A stretch of DNA of 64,000 nt from Phycisphaerales bacterium (GTDB lineage Bacteria > Planctomycetota > Phycisphaerae > Phycisphaerales > SM1A02). Where the stretch lies: assembly GCA_029260575.1 (NCBI GenBank), contig JAJDDB010000004.1, positions 434,001 to 498,000 of the forward strand. Reading direction: 5' to 3'. The notes beneath the pieces are model-generated. The model was not told the origin of the DNA and did not search any database. It worked only from the letters and a program-made list of their open reading frames with translations. Each line of letters opens with the position of its first letter. Position 1 is the stretch's first letter. A program made the position numbers and the translations under genes. Positions 27,790-36,387 of the stretch are shown in pieces.

Positions 27790-28901
27790 TGAAGATCACA
27801 TTCCTGCTTCCATTTGCGGGAATAGCAGGCGGCATTCGAGTCGTGTCCGTGTATGCGGATCGGTTGCGCCGTCGTGGACACGAGATTCATGTCGTGTCAC
27901 TGCCGCATTGGTTTCAGAACCGGCGGTCTATGCTTCGTGATTTTATAACTCGTCGGCTCTCGATGAAAGTGCGCGGCCAGGAAGAACCATCATTCCTGCG
28001 GGGATTGGATATCCAGCACACTGTGCTCGATCGGTATCGCCCGATCACGGACGCCGATGTGCCGGATGGCGATGTTGTCATTGCGACATGGTGGGAAACC
28101 GCAGAGTGGGCCGCAGCGCTCTCGCCGCGCAAGGGCGCAAAGGTTTATTTTCTTCAGGGGTATGATGCAGCATCCGGGCAGCCCGAAGATCGTGTCAACG
28201 ACACGTGGCGTTTGCCGCTGAAGAAGATTGTTGTGTCCAGGTGGCTTGCGGATCTGGCCCGCAACACGTTTCACGACGACACCGTTTCCATCGTTTCCAA
28301 CAGTGTAGATACAGATCAGTTCAACGCGCCACCGCGGAGTAAACAGCAGACACCGACGGTCGGCACGATGTATTCCGTCAAGCCGTACCGTGGGTGCGGG
28401 CATGTATTTGAAGCTGTGGAGCGAGCAGCGCTGAAGTATCCAGAGTTGAATTTGTGTTCGTTCGGCATCGGCCCCGAAGATAAAGTCGCGCTGCCGGTTC
28501 CCGATCGTTGCACATATCACGAAATGCCGCCGCAGGATGAGCTGTCGTCGCTGTACAGCTGTTGTGATGCGTGGCTGTCGTGCCCGGAGGTCGAAGGATT
28601 TGGCCTGCCGATTCTGGAGGCGTTTGCGTGCCGGACGCCGGTCATTGCAACGCGGGCGGGGGCGGCTGAGGAGTTGCTCGCAACAGGCGGCGGCACCCTG
28701 GTGAACTACGGGAATGTCGAGCAGATCACAGACGCCATTGTGCAAATGCTTGAAGCTGATGAGCAGCGATGGAAGCAGATGTCCGATCGGGCCTACGAGA
28801 AAGCGCGTTCCTATTCGTGGGGCGATGCAACAGACCTGTTTGAAGAAGCACTCGAAGACGCTGTCGTTTCGAAGAGTACGGTTTCGTTGGCTACGAATTG
28901 A
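27789..28901 (+). CDS. GT4-family glycosyltransferase
   Basis: A 370-residue GT-B glycosyltransferase. The N-terminal domain begins MKITFLLPFAGIAGGIRVVS, the classic GT4 acceptor-side loop. The C-terminal nucleotide-sugar domain shows VEGFGLPILEAFACRTPVIA, with the conserved E-x7-E pattern, and EELLATGGGTLV. It transfers a sugar from an activated donor to the growing lipid-linked repeat unit. The ATG overlaps the previous stop by one base. Forty-five bases separate it from the deacetylase gene. Sugar specificity cannot be read. Confidence 0.88.
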   Translation: MKITFLLPFAGIAGGIRVVSVYADRLRRRGHEIHVVSLPHWFQNRRSMLRDFITRRLSMKVRGQEEPSFLRGLDIQHTVLDRYRPITDADVPDGDVVIATWWETAEWAAALSPRKGAKVYFLQGYDAASGQPEDRVNDTWRLPLKKIVVSRWLADLARNTFHDDTVSIVSNSVDTDQFNAPPRSKQQTPTVGTMYSVKPYRGCGHVFEAVERAALKYPELNLCSFGIGPEDKVALPVPDRCTYHEMPPQDELSSLYSCCDAWLSCPEVEGFGLPILEAFACRTPVIATRAGAAEELLATGGGTLVNYGNVEQITDAIVQMLEADEQRWKQMSDRAYEKARSYSWGDATDLFEEALEDAVVSKSTVSLATN

Positions 28902-28946
28902 GTTGATTCACGATCGAGAGAGGAATCGCAGTACACGTACATACCC

Positions 28947-29684
28947 ATGCCCTGGCCCTTGTTCATCATTTCGATCTCAATAACGGTCGCGCTCATCGCG
29001 CTATTCGTTGTTGTATCGCTCGGTCCGGCGGTCCTGGTGCGTCACGCCCAGGATACAGAGCTGCGTCACTATACTCGAGGTCGACTTGTGCTTACGTATG
29101 ATGATGGGCCGGGCAAGCGGTTCACTCCGAAGCTGTTGGATCTGCTTGCGCAACATGAAGCACGCGCTACGTTCTATCTCGTCGGGTTTCGCGCTGATGA
29201 TGCGCCGCAACTTGTCGAGCGTACAATTGCAGCCGGACATGAAATCGGCAATCACGGATATTGGCACCGCAACGCCTGGCGGGTATTACCATGGCGATCG
29301 ATGAGAGACGTGCGTGATGGTTTTCGTGCGCTCAGCAAGCGGAGCACGAGGCCGATGACGTATCGTCCTCCGTTCGGAAACCTGACAACGTGGAGTTGGT
29401 TGACAGCGCGCAGTCATCATGCACCAGTGTATTGGTGGACATGCGACGGACGTGATCAAAGCAGTTCCATCCCCGATCCTTCAGTCGTCGTACATGAAGT
29501 GACCAAGGCGGGCGGCGGTGTCGTGCTTATGCACAGCCACGACAGCGGTGAACATCGTGAGCAATATGTTCTTGAGCTGACGAAACAGCTTCTGCATGCA
29601 GCTGGAGTCAACGGCTGGAAGGTATGTACGATTTCAGCATTGACTGGCGGAGGTGCGCATTGGAAGGGGGAAGCAGCGGCATGA
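28947..29684 (+). CDS. NodB-type polysaccharide deacetylase
   Basis: A 245-residue protein with one N-terminal membrane helix (WPLFIISISITVALIALFVV) and a NodB domain. The catalytic motif 1 is LTYDDGPG (Asp pair near residue 51), motif 2 is GHEIGNHGYWH (metal-binding His pair) and motif 3 is MTYRPPFG. Such enzymes remove N- or O-acetyl groups from polysaccharides, probably at the outer face of the inner membrane here. Its stop overlaps the following FemAB/GNAT gene (ATGA), suggesting deacetylation is paired with re-acylation. The final His-containing motif is VVLMHSHDSGEHR. Confidence 0.9.
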   Translation: MPWPLFIISISITVALIALFVVVSLGPAVLVRHAQDTELRHYTRGRLVLTYDDGPGKRFTPKLLDLLAQHEARATFYLVGFRADDAPQLVERTIAAGHEIGNHGYWHRNAWRVLPWRSMRDVRDGFRALSKRSTRPMTYRPPFGNLTTWSWLTARSHHAPVYWWTCDGRDQSSSIPDPSVVVHEVTKAGGGVVLMHSHDSGEHREQYVLELTKQLLHAAGVNGWKVCTISALTGGGAHWKGEAAA

Positions 29685-30700
29685 TTGCTACGCTGAACCG
29701 AATGCAGGTGAAGTTATGTGAGCTTGATCAATGGAATGATGTGCTGTTGCGGTTTCCGCAGCACACAGTATTTCATCGCCGACAGTGGCTCGAAATGCTG
29801 ATGGCAGACCACGGCCTCAAACCCGTGTTGCTGCACGTTGAATCTGATGGCGCACTCGTCGCTGCTTGGCCGAGCATGTCGATGCGTAAGGGGCCGCTGC
29901 GGATACTCGGGTCGCCGCTACCGGGATGGAGCACCGCGTACATGGGTCCGCTGTTTACACCCGAGGCGGATGTGCCTGCATGTCTGGATGTAATGCTTCA
30001 AAGCCGGTGGATGAAGCGCAATGCATTCTTTGCGTGCAAGACTCTGGATGTGGATTTCGACATCGACATGCAGCCGTTTGACTTCACCGCGACGATGGAC
30101 TTCGAAACGTACCTGGTAGATCTTGCGCAGGATGAAGAGCAACTGTGGTCGAATATGAAGGGCGAATGTCGTACGCGGGTGCGCAAGGCTCGCAAGCTTG
30201 AAGTTGAGATTGTCGAGGACACCGAACGAAGTTTCGCAGACGACTACTGGGCAATGTGTGAAGAGACGTTTGCGAATTCCGGCATTCAACCGACGCACAG
30301 CCGACAGTTCATCTTCGAAATGTGGGATCGCCTGTATGCCGACGGTTCATTGCTCGTGCTGTCAGCAAGGCTCGGCGGTAAGCGCATAGGAACACTGGTC
30401 CTGCCATATGACGGACACACAATGTACTACTGGGGTGGCGCATCGTTTCTGGAACATCGGAAGATTCCGGCGCACAACCTTCTGCACTGGGAAGCCATGT
30501 GCCGCGCGAAAGCCCTCGGGCTTCGGTATTACGATTTTGTTTCAACATGCGGCGGACCCGGTCGATTCAAGAAGACTTTTGGCGGAGATGCTGTGCATCG
30601 CGCCATGCATTGGGAGCGAAGTTCATCAAAGTTGATGGCTGCTTTGAAACAACGCTACGAGCGGTATCTGCATAAGCGGCGGCAAGTGCAGTCTGAATGA
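29681..30700 (+). CDS. FemAB/GNAT-like acyltransferase
   Basis: A 339-residue protein of the double-GNAT type. The first half has HTVFHRRQWLEMLMADHG, close to FemAB-family openings. The second half contains GKRIGTLVLPYDGHTMYYWG, then EHRKIPAHNLLHWEAMCRAK, and DFVSTCGGPGRFKKTFGG, the strongly conserved tail of exopolysaccharide-cluster GNAT/FemAB proteins. These are thought to add an acyl or aminoacyl group to sugar amines. The ATG at 29681 overlaps the deacetylase stop; the frame is open 19 codons further upstream, but coupling and homology favour this start. The acyl donor is unknown. Confidence 0.82.
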   Translation: MIATLNRMQVKLCELDQWNDVLLRFPQHTVFHRRQWLEMLMADHGLKPVLLHVESDGALVAAWPSMSMRKGPLRILGSPLPGWSTAYMGPLFTPEADVPACLDVMLQSRWMKRNAFFACKTLDVDFDIDMQPFDFTATMDFETYLVDLAQDEEQLWSNMKGECRTRVRKARKLEVEIVEDTERSFADDYWAMCEETFANSGIQPTHSRQFIFEMWDRLYADGSLLVLSARLGGKRIGTLVLPYDGHTMYYWGGASFLEHRKIPAHNLLHWEAMCRAKALGLRYYDFVSTCGGPGRFKKTFGGDAVHRAMHWERSSSKLMAALKQRYERYLHKRRQVQSE

Positions 30701-30767
30701 GCGTACGGGAGTTGTGCGATTGCGTTGTGTTTCATCGAGGAATTGATCGAGAGTAAGGATCATTTTC

Positions 30768-32189
30768 GTGCCTGAATTGGTTCCCATTACGCTGCTTGCC
30801 TGGATACCCCTTGTTGTGGGGTTGTTCACGTGGTTTGAGCCGCGCCGTGCGGTACTGATCGCATACATCACCGGTTTTCTGTTTCTGCCGCAGGGCACAA
30901 TTGAGTTCTCGGGGTTTCCGGAACTCTCCCGAACTGCAGCAACCAGTTGGGGTGTGATTGCGGGGATTCTGCTCGTTGACATGGGACGCCTCGTGCGGTT
31001 TCGGCCGAGTTGGGTGGATCTGCCGATGCTCATGTGGTGTCTTGCACCGCTTGCATCATCACTTTCGAATCAGATCGGCGAGTACAACGGCATCTATGAC
31101 GGGGCATCAGTTGTCCTGGGGCAGGTTCTGGAATGGGGAATCCCGTATCTCGCAGCTCGACTGTACTTCACAAACATCAAGCACCTGCATGAACTGGCGA
31201 TGGGTATTCTCATTGGCGGGATCGTATACGTGCCGTTGTGTCTGTTCGAAATCCGTATGAGCCCGCAGCTACATAACTTTGTGTACGGGTATCACCCGAC
31301 GCATTTCGGCATGGTTGTTCGTCTTGGCGGGTACCGGCCGATGGTGTTCATGCAACATGGGCTGATGCTCGGGCTGTGGATGTCAGCCGCATCAATCGTC
31401 GCAATCTGGCTGTGGTATTCACGCTCCTACCGTCAGTTGTTCGGCGTTCCGTCGGTGCTCATCATGCTCTGCGTGGTGGGCACGACAGTGTTGAGCAAAT
31501 CCATGGGCGCGCTAGTTTTGCTGACCGGCGCGATGGGCTTGCTGTTCGTCGCACGCAATCTGCGAATGCCAGCTCTTGTGTATGTCGCGGTGGCAGTCGC
31601 GCCGATCTACATGTTCCTCCGCGTCAACGATGTATGGCACGGCGAACAGGTTATCGAACTGGCAGCGTCGTTCGATCAGGAGCGCGCGGAATCACTGCTC
31701 GGCAGGCTTGAGAACGAATCACTGCTTGCTGATCGTGCGATGGAGCGGCCGATCTTCGGTTGGGGTCAATGGGGCCGTTGGCGCGTACTCGATGAAACTG
31801 GCAAAGACATCACCGTGGCTGACGGAATGTGGATCATCACGCTCGGCCAGATGGGACTGGTTGGTGTGATTTCATTGACTGCTGCGCTGCTGCTGCCGAT
31901 TGTTCTACTCGTTCGCGCGCTTCCGATTCGATTGTGGGCCACTCCTGCCGGAGGGCCGGCTGCGGCGCTTGCGGCAGTGCTGCTCATATACATGCTGGAC
32001 TTGCTTCCGAACGCCATGCTCAGTCCGATGTACCTGCTGATTGCTGGCGGATTGTCGAGCTTCTGCCTGGCAGCGATGAACTCGCGCGCGCAGGCAGCGT
32101 ATGCACAACGGGTAAGCAGGAGTCGCACCAGATCGCCTTCACGGGAATCGAATCAACATCCAGCTCAACACCTTCACCAGCCCGGATGA
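30768..32189 (+). CDS. O-antigen ligase / polymerase-like membrane protein
   Basis: A 473-residue protein with about 11-12 transmembrane helices. It has a central loop with LVEF-like residues, FGWGQWGRWRV near residue 330, and the AMERPIFGWG motif found in WaaL/Wzy-type proteins, where E/R-x-P-x-x-G-W-G is characteristic. Such proteins polymerise or attach lipid-linked repeat units outside the inner membrane. The start is GTG at 30768, preceded by aaggat nine bases upstream. The C-terminal 35 residues are hydrophilic (SRSRTRSPSRES). Wzy versus ligase cannot be decided from sequence. It precedes a GT4 gene by seven bases. Confidence 0.82.
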   Translation: MPELVPITLLAWIPLVVGLFTWFEPRRAVLIAYITGFLFLPQGTIEFSGFPELSRTAATSWGVIAGILLVDMGRLVRFRPSWVDLPMLMWCLAPLASSLSNQIGEYNGIYDGASVVLGQVLEWGIPYLAARLYFTNIKHLHELAMGILIGGIVYVPLCLFEIRMSPQLHNFVYGYHPTHFGMVVRLGGYRPMVFMQHGLMLGLWMSAASIVAIWLWYSRSYRQLFGVPSVLIMLCVVGTTVLSKSMGALVLLTGAMGLLFVARNLRMPALVYVAVAVAPIYMFLRVNDVWHGEQVIELAASFDQERAESLLGRLENESLLADRAMERPIFGWGQWGRWRVLDETGKDITVADGMWIITLGQMGLVGVISLTAALLLPIVLLVRALPIRLWATPAGGPAAALAAVLLIYMLDLLPNAMLSPMYLLIAGGLSSFCLAAMNSRAQAAYAQRVSRSRTRSPSRESNQHPAQHLHQPG

Positions 32190-32196
32190 ATCGACT

Positions 32197-33447
32197 ATGT
32201 CAGTGCATGCGCAGACAGTTCAGAAACAGGACGCTCCGCCTCGGCGAAACGGGACGCTGCATATTGTCCCCGCGCTGATTGCACCGTCGACTGAGACGGG
32301 CAGCATCGTGCTGACGCAGAAATTTCTGGATGGTATTCGAGCGTATCAACAACGCTGGTCCGGCCCGGTCAACGTACACATGCTCAGCGAAGGGCATCGC
32401 GATCGCCATCTTGATGATGTAACTGTTGACCCGAGTGATCCGCATTCGCCGTTTCGCCGAATCGAAGCCGCGGATATGAGCTGGATTGAGACTGTGCTCG
32501 ATGATGCGGCTGTTTTTCTGGTGTCACTAGTGGATAGGAATCTGCCTCTCGTTCAGGAACTTGTGGATCGCGGCGCTACAGTGGTGTTGATTACCGAGCA
32601 AAGCGAGCGGACCCGTGATGGAATCATTCGCGCGGAGACGCGCAATCCGGTGCTGCGATGGCGCCGGCAGTGGTGGTCGCATCGTATCGAACGCCAGTAC
32701 ATCGACGCTGTGCTCGCAGTCACCGGCGTACAGTGCAACGGCGCGCCGACGTATGAGGCGTATCGTCGGGTCAACCGAAATGCAATGTTCTATCTGGACA
32801 GTCGTATGACAGCGGAGATGATAGCAACACCGCAGCACATAGAGCATCGTTTTGCAGCGCTGCGCAATGGTGAACCGCTGCGGCTGGGGTTTTCAGGGCG
32901 ATTGGTTGCGATAAAAGGTGCAGACGATCTACCGCTGGTTGCGATGCATTTGCGCGATCTGGGCGTGGCATTCACACTTGATATTATCGGTGGCGGAACG
33001 GACGAATTTGAACAACTGCTGCGCTCGCGGATTGCCAAACTGGATCTTGAAAAACATGTACGTATGCGCGGCGTGATGGATTTTGAATCCGAGTTGGTGC
33101 CGTACCTGCGCGAGAATATTGATATCTTCCTGTGCTGTCATCGCCAGGGTGATCCATCATGCACGTACATAGAAACTCTGGGCTGCGGCGTGCCGGTCGC
33201 TGGCTACGACAACGAGGCATGGAGAGGATTGCACGAACGGGGTGTGCCCGGATGGATCGCGCCGATGTCTGATCCGCTCGCGCTTGCTACGCGACTTGTC
33301 GAACTTGACGCAGCCCGCAATGAGGTGGAACAGGCAGCAGTCGCATCTCGAGAATTCGCACTGGAACATACGTTTGAAGCGACGATGGATCAGCGGGTGG
33401 AGCATTTGCGCGCATGTGCCGGTTCGGTCAAGGAACTTCTATCGTGA
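32197..33447 (+). CDS. GT4-like glycosyltransferase
   Basis: A 416-residue GT-B protein. The N-terminal part, HIVPALIAPSTETGSIVLTQ, is a divergent acceptor-domain start. The C-terminal part has LGFSGRLVAIKGADDLPLVA, DIIGGGTDEFEQLLRSR and CTYIETLGCGVPVAGYDNEA, placing it in the GT4 superfamily with a variant E-x7-E motif. It likely adds one sugar to the repeat unit. The last four bases are shared with the next gene, whose start codon is GTG (GTGA overlap). There is a 7-base gap from the polymerase gene. Confidence 0.82.
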   Translation: MSVHAQTVQKQDAPPRRNGTLHIVPALIAPSTETGSIVLTQKFLDGIRAYQQRWSGPVNVHMLSEGHRDRHLDDVTVDPSDPHSPFRRIEAADMSWIETVLDDAAVFLVSLVDRNLPLVQELVDRGATVVLITEQSERTRDGIIRAETRNPVLRWRRQWWSHRIERQYIDAVLAVTGVQCNGAPTYEAYRRVNRNAMFYLDSRMTAEMIATPQHIEHRFAALRNGEPLRLGFSGRLVAIKGADDLPLVAMHLRDLGVAFTLDIIGGGTDEFEQLLRSRIAKLDLEKHVRMRGVMDFESELVPYLRENIDIFLCCHRQGDPSCTYIETLGCGVPVAGYDNEAWRGLHERGVPGWIAPMSDPLALATRLVELDAARNEVEQAAVASREFALEHTFEATMDQRVEHLRACAGSVKELLS

Positions 33448-34415
33448 AGTCCCTCGCAGTGATCATTCTGAATTACCGACGTGCGGAGCTCACCATCGGC
33501 TGTCTGGAATCGCTCGCGCCGGAAATGTCTGATCATCCTGATTGGTGTGCAGTGCTCGTCGATAACGCGTCAGATGATGGTTCTGCAGATGAACTCGAAC
33601 GCGCGATCAACAGCAACGGCTGGTCGCAGTGGCTGACATTCGTGCGCTCGCCGATCAACACCGGGTTCGCCGGCGGCAACAATATTGGATTCCGAACAGT
33701 ACAGGCGGAGCATTACCTGCTTCTCAACAGCGATGCGCGCGTTCGGCATTGCGCAATGACGACGTTGCTTGGGGCTGCAGCCGCCAATCCACGGGCGGGG
33801 TTGATCGGTCCGGAATTGCAGGACCCTGATGCTACGCCGCAGATCAGTTGTTTTCGCTATCGCTCGCCGGTCAGTGAAATGCTAGCCGCAGCGGGCACAG
33901 GTGTGTTCGATTCCATGTTGCGCCGATTTGTTGTTGCGATTCCGAAGGACGCAGACAGCCCTCCGGACTGGGTAAGTTTTGCCTGCATTCTCATTCGTCG
34001 TGATGTACTCGAACAGGTCGGCGAGATGGATGAAGGGTACTTCATGTACTTCGAAGACATCGATTTCGCCCGGCGGGTGCGCAAGGCGGGGTGGGATGTC
34101 GTGTATGAGCCTCGCGCCAAAGTCGTGCATTTGCGCGGCGGCACATCGTCGGTGAAAGCTGCAATCCGCAAGCGGCAGCGAATTCCGCGTTATTACTATG
34201 AAGCGCGAAGTCGTTACTTTGCCAAGTTCTACGGCGGCATTGCCGGCCTTGTGTATACGAATGCGATGTGGTTGGCGGGGCGCAGTGTCTCGCTGATTCG
34301 AGAGATTCTGCGACAGAAGAAATCACACACATGCCTGCACGAAGCTCGCGACAACTGGACGAACACATTGTCGCCGATGAAGAAGTCGGTGGCGCCTGGT
34401 GGGGGTGATCTGTGA
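33444..34415 (+). CDS. GT2-family glycosyltransferase (WbbL-like)
   Basis: A 323-residue GT-A enzyme starting MKSLAVIILNYRRAELTIGC. The donor-binding VLVDNASDDGS and the TGFAGGNNIGFRTVQ loop, then YLLLNSDARV (the metal-binding D-x-D region), are typical of rhamnosyl-type GT2 enzymes. FMYFEDIDFARRVRKAGWDV and the PRAKVVHLRGGTSS segment complete the pattern. Start is GTG 33444, inside the GTGA overlap with the previous stop; the frame is open ten codons earlier but that part belongs to the upstream gene. Ends with another GTGA overlap into the sulfotransferase gene. The sugar is not known. Confidence 0.9.
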   Translation: MKSLAVIILNYRRAELTIGCLESLAPEMSDHPDWCAVLVDNASDDGSADELERAINSNGWSQWLTFVRSPINTGFAGGNNIGFRTVQAEHYLLLNSDARVRHCAMTTLLGAAAANPRAGLIGPELQDPDATPQISCFRYRSPVSEMLAAAGTGVFDSMLRRFVVAIPKDADSPPDWVSFACILIRRDVLEQVGEMDEGYFMYFEDIDFARRVRKAGWDVVYEPRAKVVHLRGGTSSVKAAIRKRQRIPRYYYEARSRYFAKFYGGIAGLVYTNAMWLAGRSVSLIREILRQKKSHTCLHEARDNWTNTLSPMKKSVAPGGGDL

Positions 34416-35311
34416 ACGGCCTGCCGGATTTCATCATCATCGGTGCAATGAAATGCGCGACAAGCACGTTACACGATCAGCTTGCTACACAGTCGGGCGT
34501 GTTCATGAGCGAGCCGAAGGAGCCGTGCTTCTTCAGCGATGATGCGAACTGGAACCGTGGTATCGACTGGTACAGAGGACTGTTCGCCGATGCGCAGCCG
34601 GGCGATACATGCGGTGAATCCAGCACGCATTACACGAAACTGCCGACGCATCCGCACACGGTGCGGCGCATGCGCGACGCGATCGGAACCGATGTGCGAT
34701 TGATATACATGATGCGCCATCCGATTGATCGGTTGGTGTCGCAGTACATCCACGAATGGTCGCAAGGGAGTATTCCCAACGGTATGACAATCGACGATGC
34801 TGTCGACGAGCATGTGGAGCTTGTGGACTACGGGCGGTATGCGTATCAGTTGCAGCCGTATTTGGAGGCGTTCGGAACTCAATCAATACTTCCGGTGTTC
34901 TTCGAGCGATTCGTGGCGCAACCGCACAATGAGTTGCAGCGCGTGGGGGCGTTTCTCAACCTGCCCGCTCAGCCGAAATGGATTGACGATCTCGGACAGC
35001 GCAATGTTTCCAACGAACGAATGCGCCGCAGTGGGTTCCGCGATGCGCTGCTTGCGGTGCCCGGTGTGCGTCCGATGTTGCGCCGTGTTGTTCCGCAGCA
35101 AACACGACATCGAATCATGCGGCAATGGTCTATGCAGCAGCGGCCGGAGCTTTTGTCTGCGACGCGCGACATGCTGGAGGCGCTTTACGATGACGACTTG
35201 ACGACGCTGGGGAGCTGGCTGGGTATGACGCTGAACTGCGCGACTTTCACTTCTGTTGCGCGATCGCAGCAGCCGACGTGGCGCCAGCCGATTGCGAGTG
35301 CTGCATCATGA
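34412..35311 (+). CDS. PAPS-dependent sulfotransferase
   Basis: A 299-residue sulfotransferase. The 5'-phosphosulfate-binding loop is IIGAMKCATSTLHDQL (residues about 9-24), followed by KEPCFFS and the 3'-phosphate-binding stretch RLIYMMRHPIDRLVSQYIHE, as in heparan-type and bacterial sulfotransferases. It would transfer sulfate from PAPS to a sugar hydroxyl or amine, giving a sulfated polymer. GTG start inside the previous stop (GTGA) and ATGA overlap with the next GT2 gene tie it tightly to the repeat-unit genes. PAPS synthesis genes are not in the window. Confidence 0.9.
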   Translation: MNGLPDFIIIGAMKCATSTLHDQLATQSGVFMSEPKEPCFFSDDANWNRGIDWYRGLFADAQPGDTCGESSTHYTKLPTHPHTVRRMRDAIGTDVRLIYMMRHPIDRLVSQYIHEWSQGSIPNGMTIDDAVDEHVELVDYGRYAYQLQPYLEAFGTQSILPVFFERFVAQPHNELQRVGAFLNLPAQPKWIDDLGQRNVSNERMRRSGFRDALLAVPGVRPMLRRVVPQQTRHRIMRQWSMQQRPELLSATRDMLEALYDDDLTTLGSWLGMTLNCATFTSVARSQQPTWRQPIASAAS

Positions 35312-36387
35312 ATGATAATCATGCAAACATGGGTGCTGTTCTGATCGGACGCAATGAAGGCACGCGCCTCATTCGTTGCATCGAATCCGTCATCGGCCGC
35401 GTGGGAATGGTTGTATATGTTGATTCAGGATCGACCGATGGTAGCGTTACCGCAGCCCGCGGCCTGAACGCGCATGTTCTCGAGCTCGATGCTGATGTAC
35501 CGTTCACCGCAGCCCGGGCCCGCAATGCCGGCCTTGGTGAATTGTTGCACGTGCAGCCCGAAGTGCAATACGTGCAATATATTGATGGCGATTGCGAACT
35601 CGTCGACGGATGGCTCGATGCAGCAGCGAAGTTTCTTGATGAGCATGACACCTGTGCTGTGGTGTGCGGCAGACGTCGCGAGCGTCATCCGAATGCAACG
35701 GTGTACAACCAGGTCACCGACATGGAATGGGACACACCCCCTGGCGTTGCACAAGCATGTGGCGGCGATGCACTGATGCGCATCGAAGCGCTTCATGACG
35801 TGGGCGGGTTCAATGGCGCGCTCATCGCTGGGGAAGAGCCGGAGCTGTGCGTGCGTCTGGGCGCAGCCGGATGGAACATTCACCGGCTGGATCACGAAAT
35901 GACGCTGCACGATGCAAATATCACGCAGTTCTCGCAATGGTGGCGTCGATCGGTGCGCTGCGGGCATGCATATGCGGAGGGCCGGGCGCTGCACGGCAGC
36001 GCGCCGCAACGGTTTCGTGTCAATGAAGTGCGTTCGATCATTGAATGGGCGCTCATCCTTCCCCTCGTCGCTGTCGGATTTGCGCCGTTTACATACGGCA
36101 TCAGCATTCTGTTACTGGTTGCATACGGTCTACTCGTCTGGCGCGTGCGTCGGTATTGGCTTGGCCGGGAGTATTCAAAGCAGAACGCGCATCGCGCGTC
36201 GGTGCATGCGGTGATCGGCAAGTTCGCAGAGCTTGTCGGCATATGTACGTTCTGGTGGAATCGACTGTGGAATCGCAAAAGTACATTGATCGAATACAAG
36301 ACAAGTGCTCCATCGACATCTGCGGGAACAATAGTAACAACTGATGCTGATGAAGCACATGTTGCAATGGAGGCCGGTCAACTGTGA
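35308..36387 (+). CDS. GT2-family glycosyltransferase with C-terminal membrane helices
   Basis: A 359-residue protein. The GT-A domain shows VLIGRNEGTRLIRCIESV, VVYVDSGSTDGSVTAAR, VQYIDGDCELVDGWLD (D-x-D metal site) and GAVIAGEEPELC-like GALIAGEEPELCVRLG. A hydrophobic stretch at about 245-285 (LILPLVAVGFAPFTYGI and following) anchors it in the membrane. It is close to the family of glycosyltransferases in exosortase- and exopolysaccharide-linked loci. ATG 35308 overlaps the sulfotransferase stop (ATGA); the frame is open ten codons upstream but homology begins here. It ends in a GTGA overlap with the next gene. Confidence 0.86.
   Translation: MNDNHANMGAVLIGRNEGTRLIRCIESVIGRVGMVVYVDSGSTDGSVTAARGLNAHVLELDADVPFTAARARNAGLGELLHVQPEVQYVQYIDGDCELVDGWLDAAAKFLDEHDTCAVVCGRRRERHPNATVYNQVTDMEWDTPPGVAQACGGDALMRIEALHDVGGFNGALIAGEEPELCVRLGAAGWNIHRLDHEMTLHDANITQFSQWWRRSVRCGHAYAEGRALHGSAPQRFRVNEVRSIIEWALILPLVAVGFAPFTYGISILLLVAYGLLVWRVRRYWLGREYSKQNAHRASVHAVIGKFAELVGICTFWWNRLWNRKSTLIEYKTSAPSTSAGTIVTTDADEAHVAMEAGQL

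Noticed and set aside
27761-27800. tRNA-like string (gggtatagctcagtcggag) suggesting a D-arm
   Set aside because: It lies inside the coding end of the pyruvyltransferase gene and no acceptor or anticodon stem can be folded around it.
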